A DNA stretch of 64,000 bases from Molanna angustata (Eukaryota > Arthropoda > Insecta > Trichoptera > Molannidae), in assembly GCA_963576475.1 (NCBI GenBank), contig OY754979.1, positions 32,643,778 to 32,707,777 of the forward strand. The letters are read 5' to 3'. Both the position numbers and the translations under genes were made by a program. This document shows positions 38,956 through 52,028 of the stretch, piece after piece. Below the pieces are notes generated by a model that did no database searches, had not been told where the DNA came from, and saw only the letters and a list, made by a program, of their open reading frames with translations. Each line of letters starts with the position of its first letter. Position 1 is the stretch's first letter.

Positions 38956-39720
38956 AGCCAGTTTCATAAAAAGCAGCAAAAGGACCCTTTAGTTAAAGGT
39001 TCTTTAAAAATTTAAAGTCGCCTTTAAGTCGTTGCGTTTCATAAATAATAATGCCGCGTACTTTAGTAAAAGGCAGAAATGTCACCAAAATACCTGAAAG
39101 TTGGCAATATTGCTATCAAAATCTATGGAAACATAGCTCATAGCATATGTAGGTAAATCTTTCTGTTTACTACCATATAATATGTTATTTCTGTCATTGA
39201 ATTGATCATTGATATGATCATTGATCATTAGGATATGTTTATGGAACAAAATCTATCAAAAAATTCTCCTTAATTCTACTTTTCCATGTGGTATATTTTT
39301 TTCCTGTATACTTTTCACCGCCGTATCACAGTACGCATCTTCTAATTATCTCATTTTGAAAACATCATTTTGTTATATTATTTATAAAAAAATGTTTAAA
39401 TAATAACAAAACTATTGAATATTAGTAAGTACCTAATATGCACATGATAGTTAGTGTATTCTATGGTCAACATTCAATTGACAATATTGACTATTGACAT
39501 CAACAAGAACTGACAACTGACTTGAACATTATGTCATAATATTGCAGCACACTCTGGTGGCAAAAAAATGAACTGCTCTTAAAGAAGACTTTAGTGACTA
39601 AAGTACGAAGACACTGGACTTTAAATTAAAGTTAACTTTAAGTGACATTTTGTTGTTATGAAACGCAATTGATTTTAAAGTCGACATTAAGTCTCCTTTA
39701 ATTTTTATGAAACTGGCCAT
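38956..39720. mobile_element. MITE with GCCAGTTTCAT terminal inverted repeats
   Basis: Left end AGCCAGTTTCATAAAAA, right end TTTTTATGAAACTGGCC. Inner inverted segments include AAAGTCGCCTTTAAGTC and ACTTTAAAT/TTTAAAG text, plus GCGTTTCATAA / TTATGAAACGC. Length is about 765 bp. No transposase ORF. Confidence 0.75.
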
Positions 39721-39959
39721 TATTGTATTTTTCTTCTATCTTATTCCATTGTCTTCCAGGACATTGCACATATGTACCTAATACTCATCGATTAGTGACC
39801 CGTCTTTAGTTCGAGGATCTTTGTATGAATCAACGAATCATATTATAGAGTCACGATTCAATATGGCAGTGCACACGATCTGCACATGTGTTAACAAGTT
39901 TACATAAATTGTTTTTAAATATGAACTTATGAATCAACAATATAATAATATTATGAACA

Positions 39960-40068
39960 GTTTAAACGTGTTTGTGGCAGAGCGGGCATCGCACTGGATT
40001 AGTATTCCAGTGATGACGAATTCGAAACCCAGTCTGCCTCGATCGGTTTAGTTCGCCTATAGTACAAG
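39960..40068 (+). mobile_element. tRNA-derived SINE (family C)
   Basis: GTGGCAGAGCGGGCATCGCA (A-box region), GAATTCGAAACCCAGTCTGC (eroded B box), then GTTCGCCTATAGTACAAGC. It runs directly into the family A SINE that follows. Confidence 0.65.
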
Positions 40069-40280
40069 CAATTATTTTATTTATTTTATTTTATGTAGCT
40101 TCTCGGGCAACTAATAGGTAGGTACTATTTCAAATAATTATTTAACACGCACCCAATAACAAGTTGCCACATTCTGGAGACTTCACAGATCCAGACTGAA
40201 AACACAATTTTAAAACTGTGTCTTCACCGGGACCCTTGGATCAGCAGTCAGATATCCAACCAACTGAGCCACGAAGGACG
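40068..40280 (-). mobile_element. tRNA-derived SINE (family A)
   Basis: A (TTTTA)n tail at the left, TAGCTTCTCGGGCAACTAAT, ACACGCACCCAATAACAAGT, and on the minus strand GTGGCTCAGTTGGTTGGATA. The B box is damaged (CCGGGACCC). Confidence 0.82.
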
Positions 40281-40281
40281 A

Positions 40282-40760
40282 CTTATGATTTATTTAGGGA
40301 ATGTATGAGGATGTATGAAATGAGATCCATAAGAAGAATCTATAAAAGGACGATGTATGACAGGGTCAGAAATGAGGACATAAGGATAGAATGTAAGATA
40401 AAGAAAGGTGTTATTAATATAATGAAAATGAACACATTGAGATGGTTTGGCCACATGGGTAGAATGAATGAGGAACGCCTGACGAAGAAAATATACATTG
40501 CTGACAGGAATGGAATGAGAGGTCGGGGCCGCCCAAGGAAGGGATGGCACGTCCATGTGAACGGTATTTTGAAAGACGGAAATGTCAGAAGCGTGAACAA
40601 CAGACGAACATGTATAAAACGATGTTCGAATGTTGATGAGGCGATGAATGTGTGTCAAGATAGAAATAAGTGGCGTTCGGTTCTCTCTGCCTAACCCGTG
40701 AGAGACATGGCATGATGGTATGTATGAATGTATGTATGAATGTATGTATGAGGATATACT
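40282..40760 (+). mobile_element. LINE (family A) 3' end
   Basis: The plus strand is open to a stop at 40692-40694: MRSIRRIYKRTMYDRVRNED, NTLRWFGHMGRM, GRGRPRKGWHVHVNGIL, WRSVLSA. It matches the copy at 1754-2397. It ends in an ATGTATGA-type simple tail (40716-40752). 5'-truncated. Confidence 0.83.
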
Positions 40761-41035
40761 GATATGAACATTGTAATAGTCACAAAGACATATTTATTCT
40801 TTAAAACATATATGTTACTGAAATATAAATGAAAATATAATGAGGTTACAATATACCTACCTAAAAAGAAAAACTTTACACAAAATATTTTTTATTTTTC
40901 TGTAAAAATACAGTAATTCAGTATGAAGAAATATAGGTATGAAAACACTGATTCATAGTAGGTATTATGTCGATAGTAGGTACACTGTTAATTGCTTACA
41001 TTTTAATCGCCAATGTAATATGCCACTGTAATTAA

Positions 41036-41170
41036 GATGGGTCGATGGCAGAGCGGTTAGCGCGCTGGGCTTGCAATGCATTGGTCGCAAGTTCGAATCC
41101 TGCCTCGACCGATTTCGTTCACCTATACTTAGCACAAGCATTAATGCTTATTTTAGGGAACGTAGGAAGA
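41036..41170 (+). mobile_element. tRNA-derived SINE (family C), best head
   Basis: GGTCGATGGCAGAGCGGTTAGCG, then GCAAGTTCGAATCCTGCCTCGACC gives a 6/7 acceptor-like pairing and a 4/5 T stem. The anticodon arm does not pair, and the SINE body GTTCACCTATACTTAGCACAAGC follows. So this is a SINE head, not a tRNA gene. Confidence 0.72.
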
Positions 41171-41509
41171 TGTATATGTACTTGCTTAACAAAGACATAT
41201 TATTTTTTTTGAAAAAAAAAAAATAATAATTTTGAAAGGATCATATCCGTGGACATATTCTGTATGTCCAGGATGCTTTTCAGGAGCCAAATTAGACAGG
41301 AATAATTCATTGTTTTGTTACCAGCAGTGAGAACCTACACGTAACATTAAATTAAAGATGGGCTGATTAAGTTACAGCACTTATTTTTAATACTTAAATT
41401 TTATTTGTACGATGTCCATTTTTCACACTAAAAAATAAAATTAGGTTTATGAAAAAATTCGAGATCGCAGGACTCTTGCATTAAGTTTTACAAAGCCTGG
41501 TCTTGTCTT

Positions 41510-44500
41510 ACGTCTCCTGTATTTGGTCTTGGTCTTGCAGCGACACATGAGGTATTGTACCTACATAACCTAATATGTGATATACAATATTTTTGTTCTT
41601 GGTCTTGCAGCGACACATGAGGTATTGTACCTACATAACCTAATATGTGTTATACAATATTTTTGTTCTTGGTCTTGCAGCGACACATGAGGTATTGTAC
41701 CTACATAACCTAATATGTGTTATACAATATTTTTGTTCTTGGTCTTGCAGCGACACATGAGGTATTGTACCTACATAACCTAATATGTGTTATACAATAT
41801 TTTTGTTCTTGGTCTTGCAGCGACACATGAGGTATTGTACATAACCTAATATGTGATATACACTATTTTTGTTCTTGGTCTTGCAGCGACACATGAGGTA
41901 TAGTACCTACATAACCTAATATGTGTTATACAATATTTTTGTTCTTGGTCTTGCAGCGACACATGAGGTATTGTACCTACATAACCTAATATGTGTTATA
42001 CAATATTTTTGTTCTTGGTCTTGCAGCGACACATGAGGTATTGTACCTACATAACCTAATATGTGTTATACAATATTTTTGTTCTTGGTCTTGCAGCGAC
42101 ACATGAGGTATTGTACCTACATAACCTAATATGTGTTATACAATATTTTTGTTCTTGGTCTTGCAGCGACACATGAGGTATTGTACATAACCTTATATGT
42201 GATATACACTATTTTTGTTCTTGGTCTTGCAGCGACACATGAGGTATAGTACCTACATAACCAAATTTGTGATATACAATATTTTTGTTCTTGGTCTTGC
42301 AGCGACACATGAGGTATTGTACCTACATAACCTAATATGTGATATACAATATTTTTGTTCTTGGTCTTGCAGCGACACATGAGGTATTGTACCTACATAA
42401 CCTAATATGTGTTATACAATATTTTTGTTCTTGGTCTTGCAGCGACACATGAGGTATTGTACCTACATAACCTAATATGTGTTATACAATATTTTTGTTC
42501 TTGGTCTTGCAGCGACACATGAGGTATTGTACATAACCTAATATGTGATATACACTATTTTTGTTCTTGGTCTTGCAGCGACACATGAGGTATAGTACCT
42601 ACATAACCAAATTTGTGATATACAATATTTTTGTTCTTGGTCTTGCAGCGACACATGAGGTATTGTACCTACATAACCTAATATGTGTTATACAATATTT
42701 TTGTTCTTGGTCTTGCAGCGACACATGAGGTATTGTACCTACATAACCTAATATGTGTTATACAATATTTTTGTTCTTGGTCTTGCAGCGACACATGAGG
42801 TATTGTACATAACCTTATATGTGATATACACTATTTTTGTTCTTGGTCTTGCAGCGACACATGAGGTATAGTACCTACATAACCAAATTTGTGATATACA
42901 ATATTTTTGTTCTTGGTCTTGCAGCGACACATGAGGTATTGTACCTACATAACCTAATATGTGATATACAATATTTTTGTTCTTGGTCTTGCAGCGACAC
43001 ATGAGGTATTGTACCTACATAACCTAATATGTGTTATACAATATTTTTGTTCTTGGTCTTGCAGCGACACATGAGGTATTGTACATAACCTTATATGTGA
43101 TATACACTATTTTTGTTCTTGGTCTTGCAGCGACACATGAGGTATTGTACCTACATAACCTAATATGTGATATACAATATTTTTGTTCTTGGTCTTGCAG
43201 CGACACATGAGGTATTGTACCTACATAACCAAATTTGTGATATACAATATTTTTGTTCTTGGTCTTGCAGCGACACATGAGGTATTGTACCTACATAACC
43301 AAATTTGTGATATACAATATTTTTGTTCTTGGTCTTGCAGCGACACATGAGGTATTGTACCTACATAACCTAATATGTGACATACAATATTTTTGTTCTT
43401 GGTCTTGCAGCGACACATGAGGTATTGTACCTACATAACCAAATTTGTGATATACAATATTTTTGTTCTTGGTCTTGCAGCGACACATGAGGTATTGTAC
43501 CTACATAACCAAATTTGTGATATACAATATTTTTGTTCTTGGTCTTGCAGCGACACATGAGGTATTGTACCTACATAACCAAATTTGTGATATACAATAT
43601 TTTTGTTCTTGGTCTTGCAGCGACACATGAGGTATTGTACCTACATAACCAAATTTGTGATATACAATATTTTTGTTCTTGGTCTTGCAGCGACACATGA
43701 GGTATTGTACCTACATAACCAAATTTGTGATATACAATATTTTTGTTCTTGGTCTTGCAGCGACACATGAGGTATTGTACCTACATAACCAAATTTGTGA
43801 TATACAATATTTTTGTTCTTGGTCTTGCAGCGACACATGAGGTATTGTACCTACATAACCAAATTTGTGATTTACAATATTTTTGTTCTTGGTCTTGCAG
43901 CGACACATGAGATATTGTACCTACATAACCTAATATGTGACATACAATATTTTTGTTCTTGGTCTTGCAGCGACACATGAGGTATTGTACCTACATAACC
44001 TAATATGTGATATACAATATTTTTGTTCTTGGTCTTGCAGCGACACATGAGGTATTGTACCTACATAACCAAATTTGTGATATACAATATTTTTGTTCTT
44101 GGTCTTGCAGCGACACATGAGGTATTGTACCTACATAACCAAATTTGTGATATACAATATTTTTGTTCTTGGTCTTGCAGCGACACATGAGGTATTGTAC
44201 CTACATAACCTAATATGTGATATACAATATTTTTGTTCTTGGTCTTGCAGCGACACATGAGGTATTGTACCTACATAACCAAATTTGTGATATACAATAT
44301 TTTTGTTCTTGGTCTTGCAGCGACACATGAGGTATTGTACCTACATAACCAAATTTGTGATATACAATATTTTTGTTCTTGGTCTTGCAGCGACACATGA
44401 GGTATTGTACCTACATAACCAAATTTGTGATATACAATATTTTTGTTCTTGGTCTTGCAGCGACACATGAGGTATTGTACCTACATAACCAAATTTGTGA

Positions 44501-47500
44501 TAAACAATATTTTTGTTCTTGGTCTTGCAGCGACACATGAGGTATTGTACCTACATAACCAAATTTGTGATATACAATATTTTTGTTCTTGGTCTTGCAG
44601 CGACACATGAGGTATTGTACCTACATAACCAAATTTGTGATTTACAATATTTTTGTTCTTGGTCTTGCAGCGACACATGAGATATTGTACCTACATAACC
44701 TAATATGTGACATACAATATTTTTGTTCTTGGTCTTGCAGCGACACATGAGGTATTGTACCTACATAACCTAATATGTGATATACAATATTTTTGTTCTT
44801 GGTCTTGCAGCGACACATGAGGTATTGTACCTACATAACCAAATTTGTGATATACAATATTTTTGTTCTTGGTCTTGCAGCGACACATGAGGTATTGTAC
44901 CTACATAACCAAATTTGTGATATACAATATTTTTGTTCTTGGTCTTGCAGCGACACATGAGGTATTGTACCTACATAACCTAATATGTGACATACAATAT
45001 TTTTGTTCTTGGTCTTGCAGCGACACATGAGGTATTGTACCTACATAACCAAATTTGTGATATACAATATTTTTGTTCTTGGTCTTGCAGCGACACATGA
45101 GGTATTGTACCTACATAACCAAATTTGTGATATACAATATTTTTGTTCTTGGTCTTGCAGCGACACATGAGGTATTGTACCTACATAACCTAATATGTGA
45201 TATACAATATTTTTGTTCTTGGTCTTGCAGCGACACATGAGGTATTGTACATAACCTAATATGTGATATACACTATTTTTGTTCTTGGTCTTGCAGCGAC
45301 ACATGAGGTATTGTACCTACATAACCAAATTTGTGATATACAATATTTTTGTTCTTGGTCTTGCAGCGACACATGAGGTATTGTACCTACATAACCTAAT
45401 ATGTGATATACAATATTTTTGTTCTTGGTCTTGCAGCGACACATGAGGTATTGTACCTACATAACCTAATATGTGTTATACAATATTTTTGTTCTTGGTC
45501 TTGCAGCGACACATGAGGTATTGTACATAACCTTATATGTGATATACACTATTTTTGTTCTTGGTCTTGCAGCGACACATGAGGTATTGTACCTACATAA
45601 CCTAATATGTGATATACAATATTTTTGTTCTTGGTCTTGCAGCGACACATGAGGTATTGTACCTACATAACCAAATTTGTGATATACAATATTTTTGTTC
45701 TTGGTCTTGCAGCGACACATGAGGTATTGTACCTACATAACCTAATATGTGATATACAATATTTTTGTTCTTGGTCTTGCAGCGACACATGAGGTATTGT
45801 ACCTACATAACCTAATATGTGTTATACAATATTTTTGTTCTTGGTCTTTCAGCGACACATGAGGTATTGTACATAACCTTATATGTGATATACACTATTT
45901 TTGTTCTTGGTCTTGCAGCGACACATGAGGTATTGTACCTACATAACCTAATATGTGATATACAATATTTTTGTTCTTGGTCTTGCAGCGACACATGAGG
46001 TATTGTACCTACATAACCAAATTTGTGATATACAATATTTTTGTTCTTGGTCTTGCAGCGACACATGAGGTATTGTACCTACATAACCAAATTTGTGATA
46101 TACAATATTTTTGTTCTTGGTCTTGCAGCGACACATGAGGTATTGTACCTACATAACCTAATATGTGATATACAATATTTTTGTTCTTGGTCTTGCAGCG
46201 ACACATGAGGTATTGTACCTACATAACCAAATTTGTGATATACAATATTTTTGTTCTTGGTCTTGCAGCGACACATGAGGTATTGTACCTACATAACCAA
46301 ATTTGTGATATACAATATTTTTGTTCTTGGTCTTGCAGCGACACATGAGGTATTGTACCTACATAACCAAATTTGTGATATACAATATTTTTGTTCTTGG
46401 TCTTGCAGCGACACATGAGGTATTGTACCTACATAACCTAATATGTGATATACAATATTTTTGTTCTTGGTCTTGCAGCGACACATGAGGTATTGTACCT
46501 ACATAACCAAATTTGTGATATACAATATTTTTGTTCTTGGTCTTGCAGCGACACATGAGGTATTGTACCTACATAACCTAATATGTGATATACAATATTT
46601 TTGTTCTTGGTCTTGCAGCGACACATGAGGTATTGTACCTACATAACCAAATTTGTGATATACAATATTTTTGTTCTTGGTCTTGCAGCGACACATGAGG
46701 TATTGTACCTACATAACCTAATATGTGATATACAATATTTTTGTTCTTGGTCTTGCAGCGACACATGAGGTATTGTACCTACATAACCTAATATGTGATA
46801 TACAATATTTTTGTTCTTGGTCTTGCAGCGACACATGAGGTATTGTACCTACATAACCAAATTTGTGATATACAATATTTTTGTTCTTGGTCTTGCAGCG
46901 ACACATGAGGTATTGTACCTACATAACCTAATATGTGATATACAATATTTTTGTTCTTGGTCTTGCAGCGACACATGAGGTATTGTACCTACATAACCAA
47001 ATTTGTGATATACAATATTTTTGTTCTTGGTCTTGCAGCGACACATGAGGTATTGTACCTACATAACCTAATATGTGATATACAATATTTTTGTTCTTGG
47101 TCTTGCAGCGACACATGAGGTATTGTACCTACATAACCAAATTTGTGATATACAATATTTTTGTTCTTGGTCTTGCAGCGACACATGAGGTATTGTACCT
47201 ACATAACCTAATATGTGACATACAATATTTTTGTTCTTGGTCTTGCAGCGACACATGAGGTATTGTACCTACATAACCAAATTTGTGATATACAATATTT
47301 TTGTTCTTGGTCTTGCAGCGACACATGAGGTATTGTACCTACATAACCAAATTTGTGATATACAATATTTTTGTTCTTGGTCTTGCAGCGACACATGAGG
47401 TATTGTACCTACATAACCTAATATGTGATATACAATATTTTTGTTCTTGGTCTTGCAGCGACACATGAGGTATTGTACCTACATAACCTAATATGTGATA

Positions 47501-50166
47501 TACAATATTTTTGTTCTTGGTCTTGCAGCGACACATGAGGTATTGTACCTACATAACCTAATATGTGATATACAATATTTTTGTTCTTGGTCTTGCAGCG
47601 ACACATGAGGTATTGTACCTACATAACCTAATATGTGATATACAATATTTTTGTTCTTGGTCTTGCAGCGACACATGAGGTATTGTACCTACATAACCTA
47701 ATATGTGATATACAATATTTTTGTTCTTGGTCTTGCAGCGACACATGAGGTATTGTACCTACATAACCAAATTTGTGATATACAATATTTTTGTTCTTGG
47801 TCTTGCAGCGACACATGAGGTATTGTACCTACATAACCTAATATGTGATATACAATATTTTTGTTCTTGGTCTTGCAGCGACACATGAGGTATTGTACCT
47901 ACATAACCAAATTTGTGATATACAATATTTTTGTTCTTGGTCTTGCAGCGACACATGAGGTATTGTACCTACATAACCTAATATGTGATATACAATATTT
48001 TTGTTCTTGGTCTTGCAGCGACACATGAGGTATTGTACCTACATAACCAAATTTGTGATATACAATATTTTTGTTCTTGGTCTTGCAGCGACACATGAGG
48101 TATTGTACCTACATAACCAAATTTGTGATATACAATATTTTTGTTCTTGGTCTTGCAGCGACACATGAGGTATTGTACCTACATAACCTAATATGTGATA
48201 TACAATATTTTTGTTCTTGGTCTTGCAGCGACACATGAGGTATTGTACCTACATAACCTAATATGTGATATACAATATTTTTGTTCTTGGTCTTGCAGCG
48301 ACACATGAGGTATTGTACCTACATAACCTAATATGTGATATACAATATTTTTGTTCTTGGTCTTGCAGCGACACATGAGGTATTGTACCTACATAACCAA
48401 ATTTGTGATATACAATATTTTTGTTCTTGGTCTTGCAGCGACACATGAGGTATTGTACCTACATAACCTAATATGTGATATACAATATTTTTGTTCTTGG
48501 TCTTGCAGCGACACATGAGGTATTGTACCTACATAACCTAATATGTGATATACAATATTTTTGTTCTTGGTCTTGCAGCGACACATGAGGTATTGTACCT
48601 ACATAACCTAATATGTGATATACAATATTTTTGTTCTTGGTCTTGCAGCGACACATGAGGTATTGTACCTACATAACCAAATTTGTGATATACAATATTT
48701 TTGTTCTTGGTCTTGCAGCGACACATGAGGTATTGTACCTACATAACCTAATATGTGATATACAATATTTTTGTTCTTGGTCTTGCAGCGACACATGAGG
48801 TATTGTACCTACATAACCTAATATGTGATATACAATATTTTTGTTCTTGGTCTTGCAGCGACACATGAGGTATTGTACCTACATAACCTAATATGTGATA
48901 TACAATATTTTTGTTCTTGGTCTTGCAGCGACACATGAGGTATTGTACCTACATAACCAAATTTGTGATATACAATATTTTTGTTCTTGGTCTTGCAGCG
49001 ACACATGAGGTATTGTACCTACATAACCTAATATGTGATATACAATATTTTTGTTCTTGGTCTTGCAGCGACACATGAGGTATTGTACCTACATAACCTA
49101 ATATGTGATATACAATATTTTTGTTCTTGGTCTTGCAGCGACACATGAGGTATTGTACCTACATAACCTAATATGTGATATACAATATTTTTGTTCTTGG
49201 TCTTGCAGCGACACATGAGGTATTGTACCTACATAACCAAATTTGTGATATACAATATTTTTGTTCTTGGTCTTGCAGCGACACATGAGGTATTGTACCT
49301 ACATAACCAAATTTGTGATTTACAATATTTTTGTTCTTGGTCTTGCAGCGACACATGAGATATTGTACCTACATAACCTAATATGTGACATACAATATTT
49401 TTGTTCTTGGTCTTGCAGCGACACATGAGGTATTGTACCTACATAACCTAATATGTGATATACAATATTTTTGTTCTTGGTCTTGCAGCGACACATGAGG
49501 TATTGTACCTACATAACCTAATATGTGATATACAATATTTTTGTTCTTGGTCTTGCAGCGACACATGAGGTATTGTACCTACATAACCAAATTTGTGATT
49601 TACAATATTTTTGTTCTTGGTCTTGCAGCGACACATGAGATATTGTACCTACATAACCTAATATGTGACATACAATATTTTTGTTCTTGGTCTTGCAGCG
49701 ACACATGAGGTATTGTACCTACATAACCTAATATGTGATATACAATATTTTTGTTCTTGGTCTTGCAGCGACACATGAGGTATTGTACCTACATAACCTA
49801 ATATGTGATATACAATATTTTTGTTCTTGGTCTTGCAGCGACACATGAGGTATTGTACCTACATAACCTAATATGTGATATACAATATTTTTGTTCTTGG
49901 TCTTGCAGCGACACATGAGGTATTGTACCTACATAACCAAATTTGTGATATACAATATTTTTGTTCTTGGTCTTGCAGCGACACATGAGGTATTGTACCT
50001 ACATAACCAAATTTGTGATTTACAATATTTTTGTTCTTGGTCTTGCAGCGACACATGAGATATTGTACCTACATAACCTAATATGTGACATACAATATTT
50101 TTGTTCTTGGTCTTGCAGCGACACATGAGGTATTGTACCTACATAACCTAATATGTGATATACAAT
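41510..50166. repeat. 70-bp satellite array, 124 copies
   Basis: The motif CGACACATGAG starts at 41541 and occurs for the last time at 50119. 115 intervals of 70 bp plus 8 of 66 bp account exactly for the distance, so there are 124 copies. Unit: CGACACATGAG, GTATTGTACCTACATAACC, TAATATGTGATATACAATAT, TTTTGTTCTTGGTCTTGCAG. Variants: AAATTTGTG for TAATATGTG, TGTTATAC, TGACATAC, TGATTTAC with GAGATATTG, and the 66-bp form lacking CTAC. Short minus-strand ORFs (MCRCKTKNKN...) arise because 70 is not a multiple of 3, so the reading cycles through frames. I do not regard them as genes. Confidence 0.97.
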
Positions 50167-51174
50167 ATTTTTTCGTGAAGAAAAGGTAAAATTTAGAGGT
50201 TTTTTTAAATAGCAAGAATAGTTATTGAAATATTATAAAACTCTTCTTCTTCTTTTGTTTCAATCTTGAAGATTGGTTGGCAGCATTAAATTGATGCATC
50301 TCCTCCTCCACTCCGCTCGGTCTTCACCGACTCTTTTCATCTCCGTGTAAGAGATACACTGCATGTCACGGCACACCTGTTCTAAATACTCCCGACGGGG
50401 ACGCCCTCTGCCAGTTGTACCCTCAACCATTCCCTCCAAGATGATATGTAGGAGATCCTCGTGTCGCAACACATGGCCTATCCAATTTGCACGCCTTTTC
50501 GATATGGTGTTTGACAGGTGCCTGGTTTCCTTAATTCTGCTGAGAACCTCATAATTTGTTATATGGTCCCTCCAAGATATGCCAAGCATTCGGCGATAGG
50601 TCCACATCTCGAAGGCATCCAATAAAACTCAGCCGTTAGATTTTCATATTCTATTTCGATTAAGTAAAAATCTTCTTCATATGCCTTGTAGTTTTTTTAG
50701 TTACTTACAATAAAAAATAAAAAAAGGTTTTACTTGTTTTTAATGTACGCAAAAATGCACACTAAATTACCTTCTAATGTATGAAACACGAAAAAATATG
50801 GTATATCACCTGATATATCATATACAACATTTTATGGTACAAAAATGGTAAAATTTAGAGGTTTTTTTTAAAATAGCAAGAATACTTATTAAAATATAAT
50901 AATAATAATAAACTCAGCCGGTAGATATTCATATTATCTATCGATTGAAGTAAAAATAGGCCTTGCAGTTTTTTAGTTACTTACAATAAATAAATAAAAA
51001 AGGGTTTTACTAAAACTAATTTACACGAAAAGTATCAAACAAATTCAAATTTCAAAAAATATCATGTAAAAGAATAAAGATGTAAATATAAACTGTTCTT
51101 TATTTCAAAGACATATCTTTTGAAGGCAGTGGGGAAATTATTTTCAAAACATACTATATTATAACCTACTATAG
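50167..51174 (+). repeat. interspersed repeat X (two partial copies), one interrupted by a LINE
   Basis: GTAAAATTTAGAGGTTTTTT, AGCAAGAATA, AACTCAGCCG, GTAAAAAT and TTTTTAGTTACTTACAATAA occur in the same order at 50187-50740 (with a LINE at 50244-50621) and at 50848-51000. The first copy is continuous with the end of the 70-bp array. Reverse copies lie at 59640-60290, and fragments at 54470-54612 and 61820-61920. Confidence 0.7.
50244..50621 (-). mobile_element. 5'-truncated LINE (family C) with 9-bp target duplication
   Basis: The minus strand encodes MDAFEMWTYRRMLGISWRDH, ISKRRANWIGHVLRHED, GRGRPRREYLEQV, RVGEDRAEWRRRC and ends NLQD. It is the C-terminal region of an RTE-like RT, with an (AAG)n tail on the minus strand. 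ATAAAACTC flanks it at 50235-50243 and 50622-50630. Confidence 0.87.
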
Positions 51175-51250
51175 CCTCTTAATAAATTTCTCCCCTGCCG
51201 GGGATCGAATCTAAGACGCTCACACAGAAGCCAAACGGCTTAAACAGCTT
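51175..51250 (-). mobile_element. SINE (family B) relic
   Basis: TTAATAAATTTCTCCCCTGCC, GGGGATCGAATC, GCTCACACAGAAGCCAAACGG: reverse complement of a SINE-B head, eroded. Confidence 0.5.
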
Positions 51251-51521
51251 ATTATTGAATTAAATAAAAAAAATGGAGTTAAGCATTGACAACAAATCTT
51301 AAGTTTTCACATGTTACAGGACCTGGTATATCAATATGTATATATATTTCTTGATTCCTAGAGAGATATGAGTTAATTGATAATAAGTACTTTACAATAA
51401 TATTAATATTTAAAAAATAATCACGAAATGTTTTCTATGGAAACGTGTTCTCATGCTGAGATCATCACATCTCATATTATTTGTATGTAAGTACCTAATC
51501 ATATCTCATATTAATTTTAAG

Positions 51522-51552
51522 GTTGGACCGAACAAAAGGTCAATATTCAGAG
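51522..51552 (+). other. possible 31-nt mini-exon
   Basis: AATTTTAAG|G before and CAGAG|GTAAGTA after, a perfect donor. All three frames are open across the 31 nt, but none gives a recognisable peptide. It is isolated, so a chance match is likely. Confidence 0.2.
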
Positions 51553-52028
51553 GTAAGTAAGGTTATATCCTTGTTGTTTGTTTCCACAATGGAGTCATCT
51601 TTGTCCGTCATTTATTCGTTAGGCGGTTCAATGAGCTTATTATTCTTATTTATGCGCCATCTCTTCCGCGAAGGTTGCAGATCATCAGAGCTATCTTCAT
51701 ATTGTTCATGGTGGCCCCGCTTTTTCTAAACCACTGCCTCAGATTACGGAGATATGAAACTCTTCGTCGTCTTGGTCCTCTTCTACCTCGTATCCTTCCC
51801 TGGATCACAATATGCAAGAGTTGGTACTTTTTTCTTCTCATTATATTTATTGGTAAATATTTAATACAAAAATGAAACAAAAGTTACAATAGCAATGAAA
51901 GGTATCCATAGTATGTAGATACAAATAAAAAATATTAACTGTTCTTCGCTTGTTCACAAAATATAATGTGGGTAGAAAACGAAATATCATCACGCTGTAG
52001 GTACATTGTAACTATACACGTATTGAAA

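Noticed and set aside
41036..41112. Functional tRNA gene
   Set aside because: The acceptor and T arms partly pair but the anticodon arm does not. The head continues into a SINE body shared with two other copies.
41510..50166. Dozens of overlapping 62-87 aa minus-strand ORFs (MCRCKTKNKN...) across the array
   Set aside because: They follow from a 70-bp unit with few stops read in rotating frames. Each ORF ends after about 200 bp, there is no start context or codon bias, and variants do not preserve frame.
41510..50166. CRISPR-like array
   Set aside because: The whole 70-bp unit is conserved, so there are no unique spacers. No cas-like genes are present and the DNA is animal nuclear.
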